Made by a program: the position numbers and the translations under genes
The notes under the pieces: model-generated
Database searches by the model: none
What the model was told of the DNA's origin: nothing
The model's input: the letters and a program-made list of their open reading frames with translations, nothing else
Source: Margaritifera margaritifera
Lineage: Eukaryota; Mollusca; Bivalvia; Unionida; Margaritiferidae
Reading direction: 5' to 3'
NCBI GenBank assembly: GCA_029931535.1
Contig: JAQPZY010001670.1
Span: 4,736,501-4,800,500 of the forward strand
Length of the DNA: 64,000 bases
Shown: piece by piece, positions 1 through 14,700 of the stretch
Numbering within the stretch: the first letter of the stretch is position 1
How the letters are laid out: each line of letters opens with the position of its first letter

Positions 1-200
1 TAGTAAGTGATGACACTTCTTGATCCAGCTCATTCTCCTCCTGCATGCTTCTCAGTGATTCTGATTGGGCAATCCCAGCATTCTCTGTGGTTGTTGTTTC
101 TGGAGACTCCTTACCATAGCCTCTGCCCTCATCCCTGCTGACTGGCTGCAATGTTCCACCCGACAGTTTTCCTCCCACTGGGACTCTTGCTATGTCTAGA
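1..200 (-). CDS. Zasp: Zasp/PDLIM-like exon, low-complexity linker, cut by window edge
   Basis: After a TTACAG acceptor, one base completes the codon left open by the previous exon, and the frame then stays open to base 1. It reads LDIARVPVGGKLSGGTLQPV and later SESLRSMQEENELDQE. The sequence is polar, rich in Ser, Thr and Glu, with no recognisable fold, as expected for the disordered linker between ZM and LIM regions. It is assigned to the gene from phase agreement and position, not homology. The exon may continue past the window. Confidence 0.6.
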
Positions 201-2667
201 CTGTAATAGATGTAGGCACATTTCTGTCTCAAAAGCTAATGAACTCATTTCTTTGGCTAATTAACCCACATTTAGGTAAAATCTATGATCTCAATTACAT
301 TTGAACACCCCATATTTAGGTAAAGTCTATGATCTCAATTACATTGGAACACCCCACATTTAGGTAAAATCTATGATCTCAATTACATCTGAACACCCCA
401 TGCTGAGGTAAAGTCTATGATCTCAATTACATTGGAACACTCCACATTTAGGTTAAATCTATGATCTCAATTACATCTGAACACCCCATATTTACGTAAA
501 ATCTATGATCTCAATTACATCTGAACACCCCACATTTAGGTCAAATCTATGATCTCAATTACATCTGAACACCCTTTTGTGTTGTATTAGACTGTCTTGA
601 TCATTTACAATCTCTCAGCATACTTGTCTTTAAGACACCATGGATATAAGTGTGAAGATTTCTTCCAAATTTCTTGCTTTCTGAATCATAATTAAATACA
701 GCAGGATTTTTGCAACCTATAAAAATCATAGCTGGTAAATTCCATAAAGTCCTCTTGTAAGGCATCAAAAGGACTAAGTGTAAAAAAAACTCATAGTGGC
801 AACAAAATTCTCTGATATGTATACCCTTCCAGAGATAATTCTCCATTTTTATCACACTGGACCAAATTGTTAACTTTGTTAAGATATTAGTGATGAATAA
901 AAATCTCTAGAATCATGGATTTCTTTTCAGATTCTCATGTCTGAGTTTTTAATTTTCAAAAGCATACTGCACTAAATAACCTTCAGAATTTTTTTTAAAA
1001 ACTGCAAAATGTAAAGAAAATCCTGTGAATAAAGACAATATTTAGATAACACAGAAAGTATGATACAAACATTACTATATTTAGATAACACAGAAAAGTA
1101 TGATACAAACATGACTATATTTAGATAACACAGAAAGTATGATACAAACATGACTATATTTGGATAGCACAGAAAGTATGATACAAACATGAGTATATTT
1201 AGATAACACAGAACGTATGATACAAACATGACTATATTTAGATAACACAGAAAGCATGATACAAACATGATTATATTTAGATAACACAGAAAATATGATA
1301 CAAACTAGATAAAGGACGTTGTGTAACAATGTAAAGAATCACTTACTTTTCCATTTCCGATTGCATATGAGCAGTCTGTTGTGCATAAGTTGTGGCGATG
1401 TTATCAGGAGAGTATAAACCAATGGGGGAATTAAACTGAGCATGGACAACTTTAGGGATGGCTTTTTTCTGAGATGATGCATATCCCATACCGCCTGATC
1501 CAGGGAATGGACGTGCTGACCGGTTATGAGTACTGCCTATTGTACATGGCTCCTGAACAAACAAATACAGATGGCATGTGAAACCTGAGATTTTTGTTAT
1601 TTGTAGACATTTTCATATTTTGCACAAACCAGCTCCAGTGATTTAACAATCTACTGGTATATGCCTATTATTATTATATTCTAAATCTTATTTTTCATGT
1701 TTATTTTCGTATTTATGCAAAAGTTCTGAATGTAATCTTCCGAGTAATGTATGAAGCAATAGTAGATACTGTAATAACTAAAAGCTCCCTTTACTCTACT
1801 ATCATTTGTCATAAGTACAAAATACAGTGTGGCATGATCAGTTTGTTTCTTAATGGTAGTACAGTCAAACCTGTCCTAACAGTCACCTTTACTCAGCGGT
1901 CACCTCACAGCAGCCATTCTAATTTCCCCCTGGGCAAATTTCCTATATGTATATAATGGTCACCTGCCTTCCATGGTCAGTGGCCAGGTGTTTCCTAACC
2001 AAACAATGGTTTCTCCATGTCTTAAGCAGTTACTGGCGTGTATCTACAGTAGTGACCACTCAGTCTTGTGCTTCATGAGGAAGGCATTGTTAGATAAAGG
2101 GATATTATTTGAATCAATTTGCAAACATTTCTTATCTCGCTTTTACTCACCATACTCCAGTCACGCTGACAGTGTAACTCAAAGGTGTCACTATATCAAA
2201 TTTGAAAGCAAGGCAGTTGTTATTATTAAGGTAGAGGGTCGAAGCAATTTGTTTGCTGGATGGTGGGAAAAGTAGTTGTGTTATTGCAGTAGAAATGGAA
2301 GTCACCTTTTGTGCCAATGTGACAATTATAGTTAGATATCTTCATCTATTTCCCTGTGAATTAAAGCTATCTCCGTAGAAAAACGTTCGTCTTTGCAAAA
2401 AGATATGAGTTACATCCCTTTTCATTAGAGTCAGGGGCTATTCAATATTCAAAACTTGTCTGTAAAGGTAGGTGAAGTTTCAGTTCATGGGTCACAACGA
2501 ATAGCCATATATGGCTTCTTTTGATTTCCTATTCATCACATGCTTCTCACATAAGCTGAGTCGTCTTTTGATCAGTAATCTTGTGTGGAGCATAAATCTG
2601 GGAGAGAACAACATATACCCGTAATTATGATTTTGTTGTATGGTGCACATAAAACAATCTTGATAAC

Positions 2668-2725
<58 letters not shown>

Positions 2726-5700
2726 CAACACAATAATGATATTCGGTGCATGGTATTTGTTCAAAAACCAAGTTTAAAAGGTGAACCTGTGTGCAACGGA
2801 CAGTTTTGCCTTTTCCCGTGAGTGGCCGCTAGTGACAGATTGGACTGTACTTAAAATATATTGTTAGAGACTATTTGTGCACCTGAAATTTAAGCAAATC
2901 ATATTTAAAACAATTAGCAACATATGTATTAAGCAGTTTTAGAAATTCAATAAAATTTCAAGATCATATACAAGTTTGTTTTTTTAAATGATCAACAATT
3001 CATTTATAATCTTTTAATGTGTTCACATGGCAAGATAGTGAACAAATCAATTACTGCAGAAGATAATGAATCTTATTTCCAAAGAAATCTAACAACAATT
3101 CATGGAGAAATTATAAAAATGAATAATTTTCCTAAAGTTTTTATTCACTGTTTCCCAAGAAAATAATAACTAAAAAAAGACAAGCAAACATTCCTAACAG
3201 ATTCAAACAGATTTATACTGTACATGACACTATTTTTCTTTTTGCATTTCATCAAAAACTTGTCTGAAACAGCAGAAATAATGCAGAACAGGAATACTGA
3301 TAATTATTGCTTAATTGGTTGTTTCATTGAAATTGATAAATGCTTGACTAAATGAATTGGAACAGCACTAGTGTAATACGATTCATCCTTGTGGTGTAAG
3401 GTCTATTAGACAATAGGATCTGAAACTATTTTGCATGTATAATTGAATTAGGAAGACATCTTGGGAGCAATTATAAGAATTTGGGACCATGATTTGTTTT
3501 ATATCTAACAGAACAAAGTTCCAAAATATCTTAATCATTATTTTGTTATTTATCATGAGTTATTGTGTAAAAGCAGTTGCCATTCTAGCACAACTAATTC
3601 ATGTAATGGAACTCAACCATCACTCTTGTCTGCTGCTTGAAGTCCACTCTAGCACAAACTGACTAACTCAGCCATCACTCTTGTCTGTTGTTTGATATCT
3701 ACTCTAGCACAACTGACTAACTCAATCATCACTCTTGCTTGATGGCCATTCTAGCACAACTGACAAATTCTTAGTAATGGAACTCAACCATCACTCGTCT
3801 GTTGCTTGATATATACTCTAGCATAACTGACTAGCTCAATCATCACTCTTGCTTGATGACCATTCTAGCACAACTGACAAATTCTTGGTAATAAAACTCA
3901 ACCATCACTCTTGTCTGTTGCTTGATTGCCACTCTAGCACAATTGACTAATTTCCTGAAATGGAATTCAACCATTACCCTTGTCTGTTGCTTGATGGCTG
4001 CTCTAACATATCTAATTCCTTTAATGGAGCTCAACTACAACTCGTCTGTTGCTGTATGGCCAAAGCATACATTAAATTTACTCTAGACTCTGGTCTCTGT
4101 TTCAGAAGTCTTTCGTAATGAACTAGGCTTCAAAATCAAGGAACCAGGCAAACAATATTACACACATATTATCTGCAGGACTCATATGTTTGGGCGACTT
4201 CTGTTGTGTGAAAACAATTTGCAGTTTTATAAAATGTTGCTATAGTGTTCATTATTTGGCAAGATGAAGGCCAGGACAGGAAGTACAAAAAACTTAACAA
4301 ATGCTAACAAGATCAAGAAACCATTTGTACACACATCTGAATGGTCCCTAGCCAATGATGTTTTCTGTGTAGCTGTCATCTGCTCTCCTGTGGCTGTCTC
4401 AATCTGACGAAGCTCATTTGGACGCAACTCAGACATTGGTGTAACCTTGGGCTTCCATATTTGAACTGCACCCCTGCAACATAATAAAAGCAAAGCTCAT
4501 GAGAAAAAGTAATTTTCTTCAAGTCAGTCTAGTGCAATTACTGATGAAGACCTTAGTAACTGAGAGTAACTACAGGGAACAGAAAATGACCTCACAAAAC
4601 TCTTGAGTGTATGTTCAAACTCATTTTTTTAAAGCAAGAAACAATTTACCATCTATACTCACATATAAGCCGATACCAACTGCAAACTGCATAGACCCAG
4701 ATCTGCTGTCGCATAATGCGCCATTATTTGGATGAAGGATGCTTTTAAATATGGAGCATTAATCAACAAAAATTCAATCAGATATTTATTGCATAAATAA
4801 TATTTAAGTCTGAAAATACTCTAAAATAAAGGAGCTTTGTGAATTGAGGGCTGGGTATACTTGATTGATTTGCATCTGCAGGGTTTGTTTTAGAACTGAA
4901 AATGTAGGGGGTAAATTACTACTTCCATTTAGAAAAATGGCTGAAATTTTCTAAATATAGGAAGGATTTCAGAAAAAAATAACGGTAGGGCTTGCAAATA
5001 TAATGCACTATTTTCATGCATTCCATTGCTTTTATCATGCAACTTTTTTTCTTCAGAAATTAGCATGAATCCCACAGTTGCACATCCTAGTATAGACCCT
5101 GCATCTGGTGAAAATGGGGTCATATCAAGAAATGTTTCTTTACTCAGTCAAATGGGAACTGCCCTCAGATATTACTTGGGACACAAATGACAAAAGTGTA
5201 CTGTGATGTAGGGCAATATCCTGTACTCAAGTAGGGAATAATTCATACATTGCAGTACACCATATCCTGCTTATTAGGCACACACAAAAATATGTGTTTC
5301 CAGTCAGCTGAACGTCCCTGTTTCTCATTGTTGACTCTAGCACTCCCCACCCCAATTTTTTCTTTTTATAAATATTTTTAAAAATCACATTGCCGAAATT
5401 GTTTTGTGCATCTAATTGAGTCGGTTTTGCCCAGTACTTTGAAGCACTTTAAATATTATTTGATATATATATAATATTTTTAAAAAATATTAAAACAAAA
5501 AAAAAAGTCCTACCTGCCTACCCTAATTTTAAAACCAGGAAAAACACATTTGGGGGGGGGGGGGGGCCCTTATAATTCGACTGACCTATCATTTATTTTG
5601 TTCCTCCTACTCCATGGAGTAATTTTAAGTGGCTGTTCAGTAATTTTTGTACAGACATGAAAATGAAGATGTTGCTGACATAGTCATGAAATTACAGTCT

Positions 5701-8700
5701 TCTACTTCTGAAGTTAAACTCAAGTAATTTGAAATTAGATTACTAAATTATATTTGTTTAACATGTGTAAAACTGCAAATTCACGTATGTAATGAAAACA
5801 TAATTAGATTCATTTAATATATGTAAAACTGTGCAAATTCACACATGTAGTGAAAACATACTTAGATTTGATTAACATGTGTAAAACTGTGCAAATTCAT
5901 GTATGTAGTGAAACACAATATCACAACAATTCTGAAATTGTGTAATTCTACTTTTATTATGAATAAAGGTATTTAAAATAAAAAACAATTCAAATTTTGA
6001 GCCAAGTTCAATTTTTGCGCTGAGTCAGTTGCATTACCACCAGGCCTGATGAAGCTAGAATATATTTATATCTGAACTATGCCAGCTCCAAATGACTGAA
6101 AATGACAAATCAAAATAATTGTATTACTTGTTTAAAAAAATATGCATGGTCAGACAAAACATTTATCATTGACATCTATATAGGCTTTATGCAAGCTGCT
6201 TTACAGAATTTTATGAAATAAAAATGGGAACAGGGATGTATATAAAGAAGTCTTGTACATGTGAAAACCTCTGGGAACATGAAGAATATTCCAATGGATG
6301 AGACTTTAGATAAATGGGATTGGATTAACATACCATAAATACTCATGTATAAGCCATGTCCAAATGCAAACAACATAGACCCTGATCTGCCGTCGCATAA
6401 TGTGCTGGCAGATCAGGGTCTATGTTGTTTGTTCCACTGATTAGTCCTTACAAACTGCATGGACCCACTTCTGCCGGTGCATTATGCGATGGCAGATCTG
6501 GGTCTATGCAGTTTGCAGTTGGTATGAGGTTATACATGAGTATAGACAGTAAATGAAGTTATACATGAGTATATACAGTAAATGTGCAAGCTTGGGGACA
6601 TATACAGTATGTTATTTAGTCAAAAGTATAATTTCGATGAAATAGGGTCGGATAAATAAAATTTTACTGTACAACAATAAATGTCCTAATTATTGTAACT
6701 GAAAGTAATATATTAGATATACCTCTGTACAATCATGTCTATATCATTGCTGGATCGTATAATGGCCATTTTGGCCATTTCGTGTGTCATCTCATCAGTG
6801 TTCTGGTTGTTGATAGTCAGGATTCCATCTCCGGCTTTAAGGCCACAGTTGTCAGCCACACTATTGGGCTGCACCTGAAATTATTCAGATTGACCTATAT
6901 GCTACTTTTACCCTTGTAATTAACTTCAAAAACAGAATAGACCCAGATCTATTTACATATAATATACTGACAAACACCAATCAGCGTGTTCAATTGTTCC
7001 TTAAGAATGATTGCCTATGAAATATTAGGGTATTTAACCTTTGACAATTTTTATTTTTAAATAGCTATGGGGTCCAAGCAATCCAAAATCACTACATAAT
7101 GTATAGGTTGATGTGTAATTTCTTGCAGTACTCTTTGCTGAATATCCATCTTCAAATAAAGTTCATTACATAGAGCATGGCTATTGAAGGTGTAACCGGA
7201 AGAACGGTCCTGGCTGGATTAAATTTTGGGCCATACATTTGAATATAAAGAAAATTATCAAGCTTTTAACCAGAGTGACATGAGATTTGCAAGTCATCCA
7301 CCAACAAAACATGTAATTCTGTGTAAAGATTAAAACTGTTAGCTATTTATAGTTTTCTGGGGAAAAATGTCCCCTCCCTGACCCTTGATAATTGGGAATG
7401 GCCATACCAAAAGAAATTTGGTGATGATGGCCCTGTAGAAGAGTATGGGAAATAGTACCCTGTCACTAATTGTCAATTAAAATTACAGCTGAATAAGTAT
7501 TTTAAAATGCATACAGTTTTCAATGATTGAAGATCACAGACCTATCTTTTCAAAATACCAAACGAAAGCATACGTTGGTCATTAAATTGTTTCAGTACGA
7601 CACAATTACTGAGGTCAAATTCATTTTCCATGACAGAAACCCTGCATAGCTGATTTACGAGTCAAAGTTTTCTCAAGGTCTCATATACTTCTTGTTGGCT
7701 TCATCATTTATTTTGAATGACTATTATTGAAATTATTAATATTTGAATAAGCTTTTCCTTTTTCATTTTCTTATAAGAAATAAAAGTTGCAACCACATTA
7801 TTTTATGTCTGATCTCTCCCAGAGTTCATAGCATTATGATAAATTAAGATAAACAAGAGTCCCTCGAAGAGACTTATGCTCTACTGGGTGGATAATTTCC
7901 AGGAATTCAAGGTACAGATATCTATATCAGAAGCACTCAAGACAATCAGAGAAATATGATATCAGGATGTCTACTGTGAAGTCCACTAGCTTGATATATA
8001 AGAAGGTAGTAATGGTTATCAGGGAAATATTTTGAATTTGAATTTGGTTTAGTGTAGGGTAACAATTAAATTATGAAGCCAAAATGTTTGTTTGTTTGCT
8101 CTACCTGTTAATTCCCCATGTAGCCTACACACCACAACAGCTACAATAAAATCCTCATGTTGATGTGACTATCCATTCACAAGAAGTAGCAATAACAAGG
8201 TTTCAAGATGGCCACTGTGTGGTGGTCAAATTGGATGTCAGATTGGTGCCATTTTCATTTAACACCAAATGGACATCACGCGAAGTCTCTTGGTGAAAAT
8301 CCCATGTCAACATGACTTTCTGTTCAGGAGGAGTTGCAATAACAAGATTTTCAAGATGGCTGCCACTGCAGCCATATTTGACGTCAGATTGGCACCATTT
8401 TTGTTTAGGAATCATAAGAAGTCTTTTAGTGAAAACCCCATGCTCATATGACCATCCATGTAGGAAAAGGTCAGATCAGCATCATTTTCATTTAAGACAA
8501 ACTGGACATCATAAGTCTTTTGGTGAAAACCCCATGTCAATATGACTTTCTGTTCAGGAGGAGTTGCAATAACAAGATTTTCAAGATGGCTACTATGGCA
8601 GTTAACCCAAGCTGGTTTACACAGGCCCCATATTCTCAAAACTTTTTAAGCACAAAACTCAAGCTCAAAGTCTGAAAACTCTGACATTCTGTAACTTTGA

Positions 8701-11700
8701 TTAGAATCTAGTCAGGCTCATAGCAATTTCAGGACATTCTGGAACCTTGATTAGACTATAACATTTTTAAATTAAAGTAAGACTCATAAATCTTTCAGGA
8801 CATTCTGGAACTTGCATTAGAATATAGTTAGTTTCAAAGAACTTTCATGATATTTTGTAACTTTGATTGCAATATAGCCAGGCTCATAGCACTTTCAGGA
8901 CACTCTCAACTTTGGTTCTTCTACAAGAATGCAAAATTGCAAAAATGTTGGTTTACTCCAAGTAGCTTATTTAATTGTAAGGTTTTAAATTTTAGTTCGA
9001 GTTTTATGCTCTAAAAGTTTTGAGAATACTAAGGCCTGTTATGTTACATGGAGTACATTGTGGCCTGTTGTGTCACTTGGAGTATACTGTGGCCTGTTAT
9101 GTCACTTGGAGTACACTGGGGCCTGCTATGTCCACTGGAGTACATCTGATGCCTGTTGTGTCACTTGGAGTACATTGGGTACTGTTGTGTCACTTGGAGT
9201 ACAATGGGTCATTTTATGTTGCTTGGAGTACTTTGGGGCCTGTTTTGTCACTTGGAGTAAATTGGGGCCTGTTTTATGTCACTTGGAGTACATCAGGGCC
9301 TGTTGTGTCACTTGGAGTAGATTTAGGGTCTGTTGTGTCATGCAGAGTGAAACAGGGCCTGTTATCTCACTTGGAGCATATCTAGAGCTTGTTCCATCTC
9401 TTGGAATACATAGGGGCCTGTTACATCTAATGCATGTTATATCATTTGCAGTACAATGAGGAAACTGTTACTGTTATGTCACTTAAATGCATTGGGGCCT
9501 GCTATGTCACTTGGAATATGTATAAGTGAATGAAATTTAGCAGTCTAGGAGAGGAACTTGAGTGAATAAAGTCCTGAACATTCTATTATTTTAAGTTTAT
9601 TCCAACTAAAGTCCCAGACTGTCAAAGTTTTAAGATTCTGAGCTTCTGTTTTGTGCTGAAAATGTTTGGTGAATACAAAGAATAGAATTCAAACCCACAA
9701 ACCACTGAATGTGAGTGGATAACCAGCATCACAGATGGTTCACAGAAAAAGCATGAGAGTAACAAAAATTGGTCCTGCCTAATGAGTAACAATTTTAAAA
9801 AAAAAATATCATTAAAATTCAATTGGCATGCAAAAAAAAACAAATTGCAGGCATAATTTCTGTACTACACAATGTAGATTGTCTGCATCCATTATATGAA
9901 AAATAGGGAATTTAGAATCTAGTGAAATAATTGGTTGGGGAACTAGTCGAAAACTGTAACTGGTCTTGATTAGCCAGACACTTATATTCAAAGTAATTGT
10001 ACTTAGAAACAAAACATAGAAACAGCAATGTATGTAGATTTGTAAAATTTCACATATCTAGACACTGCTAATTTACTCTGACCTTACTGTGACATTTCCA
10101 TCCATACATGTTTGGACTATATGGATACAAATGATGGTTCTATCCTGGATACCCTGGATGTCAGTAATGCCTCTTTCACGTGAAGTGACAGTGTACATTT
10201 GAAGAGCTGGATCTTGAACACTGTGTATCACATGAAGTGACAGTGTGCATTTGAAGAGCTGGATCTTGAACACTGTGTATCACATGAAGTGACAGTGTAC
10301 ATTTGAAGAGCTGGATCTTGAACACTGTGTATCACATGAAGTGACAGTGTACATTTGAAGAGCTGGATCTTGAACACTGTGTATCACATGAAGTGACAGT
10401 GTGCATTTGAAGAGCTGGATCTTGAACGCTGTATCATGTGAAGTGACAGTGCATTTGAAAAGCTGGATCTTGAACATTCTGTATCACATGAAGTGACAGT
10501 GTGCATTTGAAGAACATATCCTGAACACTGTGTACACAAGGGAGTGGAACATAGATAGGATACTTTGTGGAATATCAGAATCAGATCCTTGGAAACAGAT
10601 GGCATTATCTTTCTCTTCTGGATCTGCTTTTGAGTTTCAGCTGCCTAAACATTTACCTAGCACTGTCTTATAGCTGGCTGTATCTGTCTTACTCCAAATA
10701 CCCATAGCATGGAAAAACATACTATGTCTTACTTAAAAAACCCATAGCATGGAACAACCTACTATGTCTTACGCCGAATACCCATAGCATGGAACAACCT
10801 ACTGTCTTGCTCCAAATACCCATAGCATGGAACAACCTGCCATGTCTTACTCCAAATACCCATAGCATGGAACAACCTGCCATGTCTTACTCTAAATACC
10901 CAAAGCATTGAACAACCTGTCATGTCTTACTCTAAATACCCAAAGCATGGAACAACCTACTATGTCTTACTCCAAATACCCATAGCATTGAACAACCTGC
11001 CATGTCTTACTCCAAATACCCATAGCATGGAACAACCTGCCATGTCTTACTCCAAATACCCATAGCATGGAACAACCTGCCATGTCTTACTCCAAATACC
11101 CATAGCATGGAACAACCTGCCATGTCTTACTCTAAATACCCATAGCATGGAACAACCTACTATGTCTTACTCTAAATACCCATAGCATGGAACAACCTAC
11201 TATGTCTTACTCTAAATACCCATAGCATGGAACAACCTGACATGTCTTACTCCAAATACCCATAGCATGGAACAACCTGCCATGTCTTACTCCAAATACC
11301 CATAGCATGGAACAACCTGCCATGTCTTACTCCAAATACCCACAGCATGGAACAACCTGCCATGTCTTACTCTAAATACCCATAGCATGGAACAACCTAC
11401 TATGTCTTACTCTAAATACCCATAGCATGGAACAACCTACTATGTCTTACTCTAAATACCCATAGCATGGAACAACCTACTATGTCTTACTCTAAATACC
11501 CATAGCATGGAACAACCTGCCATGTCTTACTCCAAATACCCATAGCATGGAACAACCTGCCATGTCTTACTCCAAATACCCATAGCATGGAACAACCTGC
11601 CATGTCTTACTCCAAATACCCATAGCATGGAACATCCTACTATGTCTTACTCTAAATACCCATAGCATGGAACAACCTACCATGTCTTACTCTAAATATC

Positions 11701-14700
11701 CATAGCATTGAACAACCTACTATGTCTTACTCTAAATACCCATAGCATGGAACAACCTGTCAATGTCTTACTCCAAATACCCATAGCATGGAACAACCTA
11801 CTATGTCTTACTCCAAATACCCATAGCATGGAACAACCTACTATGTCTTACTCCAAATACCCATAGCATGGAACAACCGACTATGTCTACTCCAAATACC
11901 CATAGCATGGAACAACCTACTGTTCTTAACTTTATCTCACTATAATTATTTCAGATGTGAATGTACTTTTTATATTTCTCTGACAAGCACTGAACTCAAA
12001 TGGATCCAATGAAAGTTGGACATACTTTATATACTCGAGTATAAGTCAAGTCCAACTGCAACATAGATCCTGATCTGCAGTCTATGTTGTTTGTGCTACT
12101 GATTACTCATAACAAACTGCATTATGTGTTGGATCTGTGCAGTTTGACTGGACTTATAACAGTGCATATATGGTGTGTATATATACATATATATATATTA
12201 CGAGGGTAAAAATATATATATGTATGATTTGAATTCCTCACTTACCTTTATTTTATTCATCATGTAGAAAGTTAAGTGAAGTGCACATAGTACATTTATC
12301 CAACAATAAGCCCATGCTGGATGATAAGCCCATGCTTGATGATAAGCCCATGTTGGATGATAAGCCCATGTTGGATGATAAGCCCAAGCTTGATGATAAA
12401 CCCATGCCTGATGATAAGCCCATGCTGGATGATAAGCCCATGCTTGATGATAAGCCCATGCTGGATGATAAGCCCATGCTGTATAATAAGCCCATGCTGG
12501 ATGATAAACCCATGTTGGATGATAAGCCCAAGCTTGATGATAAGCCCATGCTGGATGATAAGCCCATGCTTGATGATAAGCCCATGCTGGATGATAAGCC
12601 CTGTATAATAAGCCCATGCTGGATTTTTAGCCCATGCTGTATAACAAGCCCATGCTGGATTTTTAGCCCATGCTGTATAATAAGCTCATGCTGGATTTTA
12701 AGCCCATGCTTGTTGATAAGCCCATGCTGGATGATAAACCCATGCTTGATGATAAGTCCATGCTTGATGATAAGCCAATGTTGGATGATAAGCCCATGTT
12801 GGATGATAAGCCAAAGCTTGATGATAAACCCATGCTTGATGATAAGCCCATGCTAGATGATAAGCCCATGCTTGATGATAAGCCCATGCTGTATAATAAG
12901 CCCATGCTGGATTTTTAGCCCATGCTGTATAATAAGCCCATGCTGGATTTTAAGCCCATGCTTGTTGATAAGCCCATGCTGGATGATAAGCCCATGCTTG
13001 TTGATAAGCCCATGCTGGATGATAAACCCATGCTTGACGATAATCTCATGCTGTATAATAAGCCCATGCTTGTTGATAAGCCCATGCTGTATGATAAGCC
13101 CATGCTTGTTGATAAGCCCATGCTGGATGATAAACCCATGCTTGACGATAAGCCCATGCTGTTTAATAAGATCATGCTTCACAGATAAGCCCGTGCTAGT
13201 TGATAAGCCTATGCTGGATGAAATGCCCATGCATGATAATAAACCCATGCTGGATGATAAACCCATGCTGGATGATAAGCCTATGCTGGATGATAAACCC
13301 ATGCTGGATGATAAGCCTATGCTGGATGATAAACCCATGCTGGATGATAAGCCCATGCTGGATGATAAGCCCATGCTGGATGATAAGCCCATGCTTGATG
13401 ATAAGCCCATGCTTGATGAAAAGCACATGCTTGATGAAAAGCCCATACTTGATGATAAGCACATGCTGCATAAAAAGCCCATGCTTGATGAAAAGCCCAT
13501 GCTGAATGATAATCCCATGCTTGATGATAAGCCCATGCTGAATGATAATCCCATGCTTGATGATAAACCCATGCTGCATAATAAGCCCATGCTTGATGAT
13601 AAACCCATGCTGAATGATAATCCCATGCTTGATAAAAAGCCCATGCTGCATAATAAGCCCATGCTTGATGATAAACCCATGCTGAATGATAATCCCATGC
13701 TTGATGATAAGCCCATGCTGAATGATATGGCAACCCTCCATTTTCACATAATTTTAGCAAATATTTACTACGGCTTTCTTTATCAGATAGTAAGCCCACC
13801 CACCCCCTATTTCTTTACAGATTTATTAGGTTGGCTTCCTGGTCTTATCAGGAGAAATAATGTATTAAATATAGGAATGCCTGTGTAATATAATTTTCAG
13901 CCTCACCACCTGTTGTTTACACAAGGGAGAGGGGTGCATTGTACTCTTCCACTGTAGAATGACCTGTATGGACACCTACTAATAAAAACATTTATGTTGA
14001 AAATGTCATTGCACCCTACTGCCAACTTCATCTATTCTTCACAAGGGTTTATCTTCCTAAAGATTACATTAGCAAATATTTACCATTACATTTTAACATT
14101 GTAACTTTTAAATAAATCATAAAGCCTGGATTATGTTCATGTGCCATTAAACACCATCCATAAATATCCTGTTTTACTCAGCACTATATCACTAAGCCAG
14201 GGATTATGTTCATGTGCCATTAAACACCATACAAAAAGATCCTCTTTGACTCAGCACTATATCACTAAACCAGGGATTATGTTGCCGTGCCATTAAACCC
14301 CATACATAAATACCCTGTTTGCAGTTAATGTAAAATTCAGTGATGGTAAAAGCAATCAGATTGAAATCTGAAGATCTCTAACTCCCTTTAGTCATGCCAT
14401 GTAACTAATGGGTGGAGAGTCAATGATCTCAGATAATAATCAGACTCAGGGTCAGTACTTGGAAGATTTATGCTAATTTCTATTTTAAAAAACTGGGCTG
14501 AAAAATCAATCAAATGCACAAAACAGTGCATCATTTTTGCAAGCCCAACATAACTTGTTCACTTTGTTAAATCAACATTATATTTAGACAACTGCACCTT
14601 GCCCCTTTTCCCCAAAGGACATTGTGGTGGCTTGATCAGTACTTATGGCACTGGGCTCATCACCAGAAAGGTGCAGGTTTGATTTCCACCATCAGATCAG

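Noticed and set aside
9020..9459. 121- and 133-codon ORFs
   Set aside because: Products of the 32-bp array (GVHWVLLCHLEY-type), not genes.
12857..13888. 343-codon plus-strand ORF (MISPC/MLDDKP repeats) as a protein gene
   Set aside because: It is the 18-bp minisatellite read through, open in several frames and strands, inside an intron, and its end runs into unique non-coding text.
14615..14690. tRNA gene
   Set aside because: A- and B-box-like text is present, but there is no complete cloverleaf and it is followed by a SINE middle and tail.
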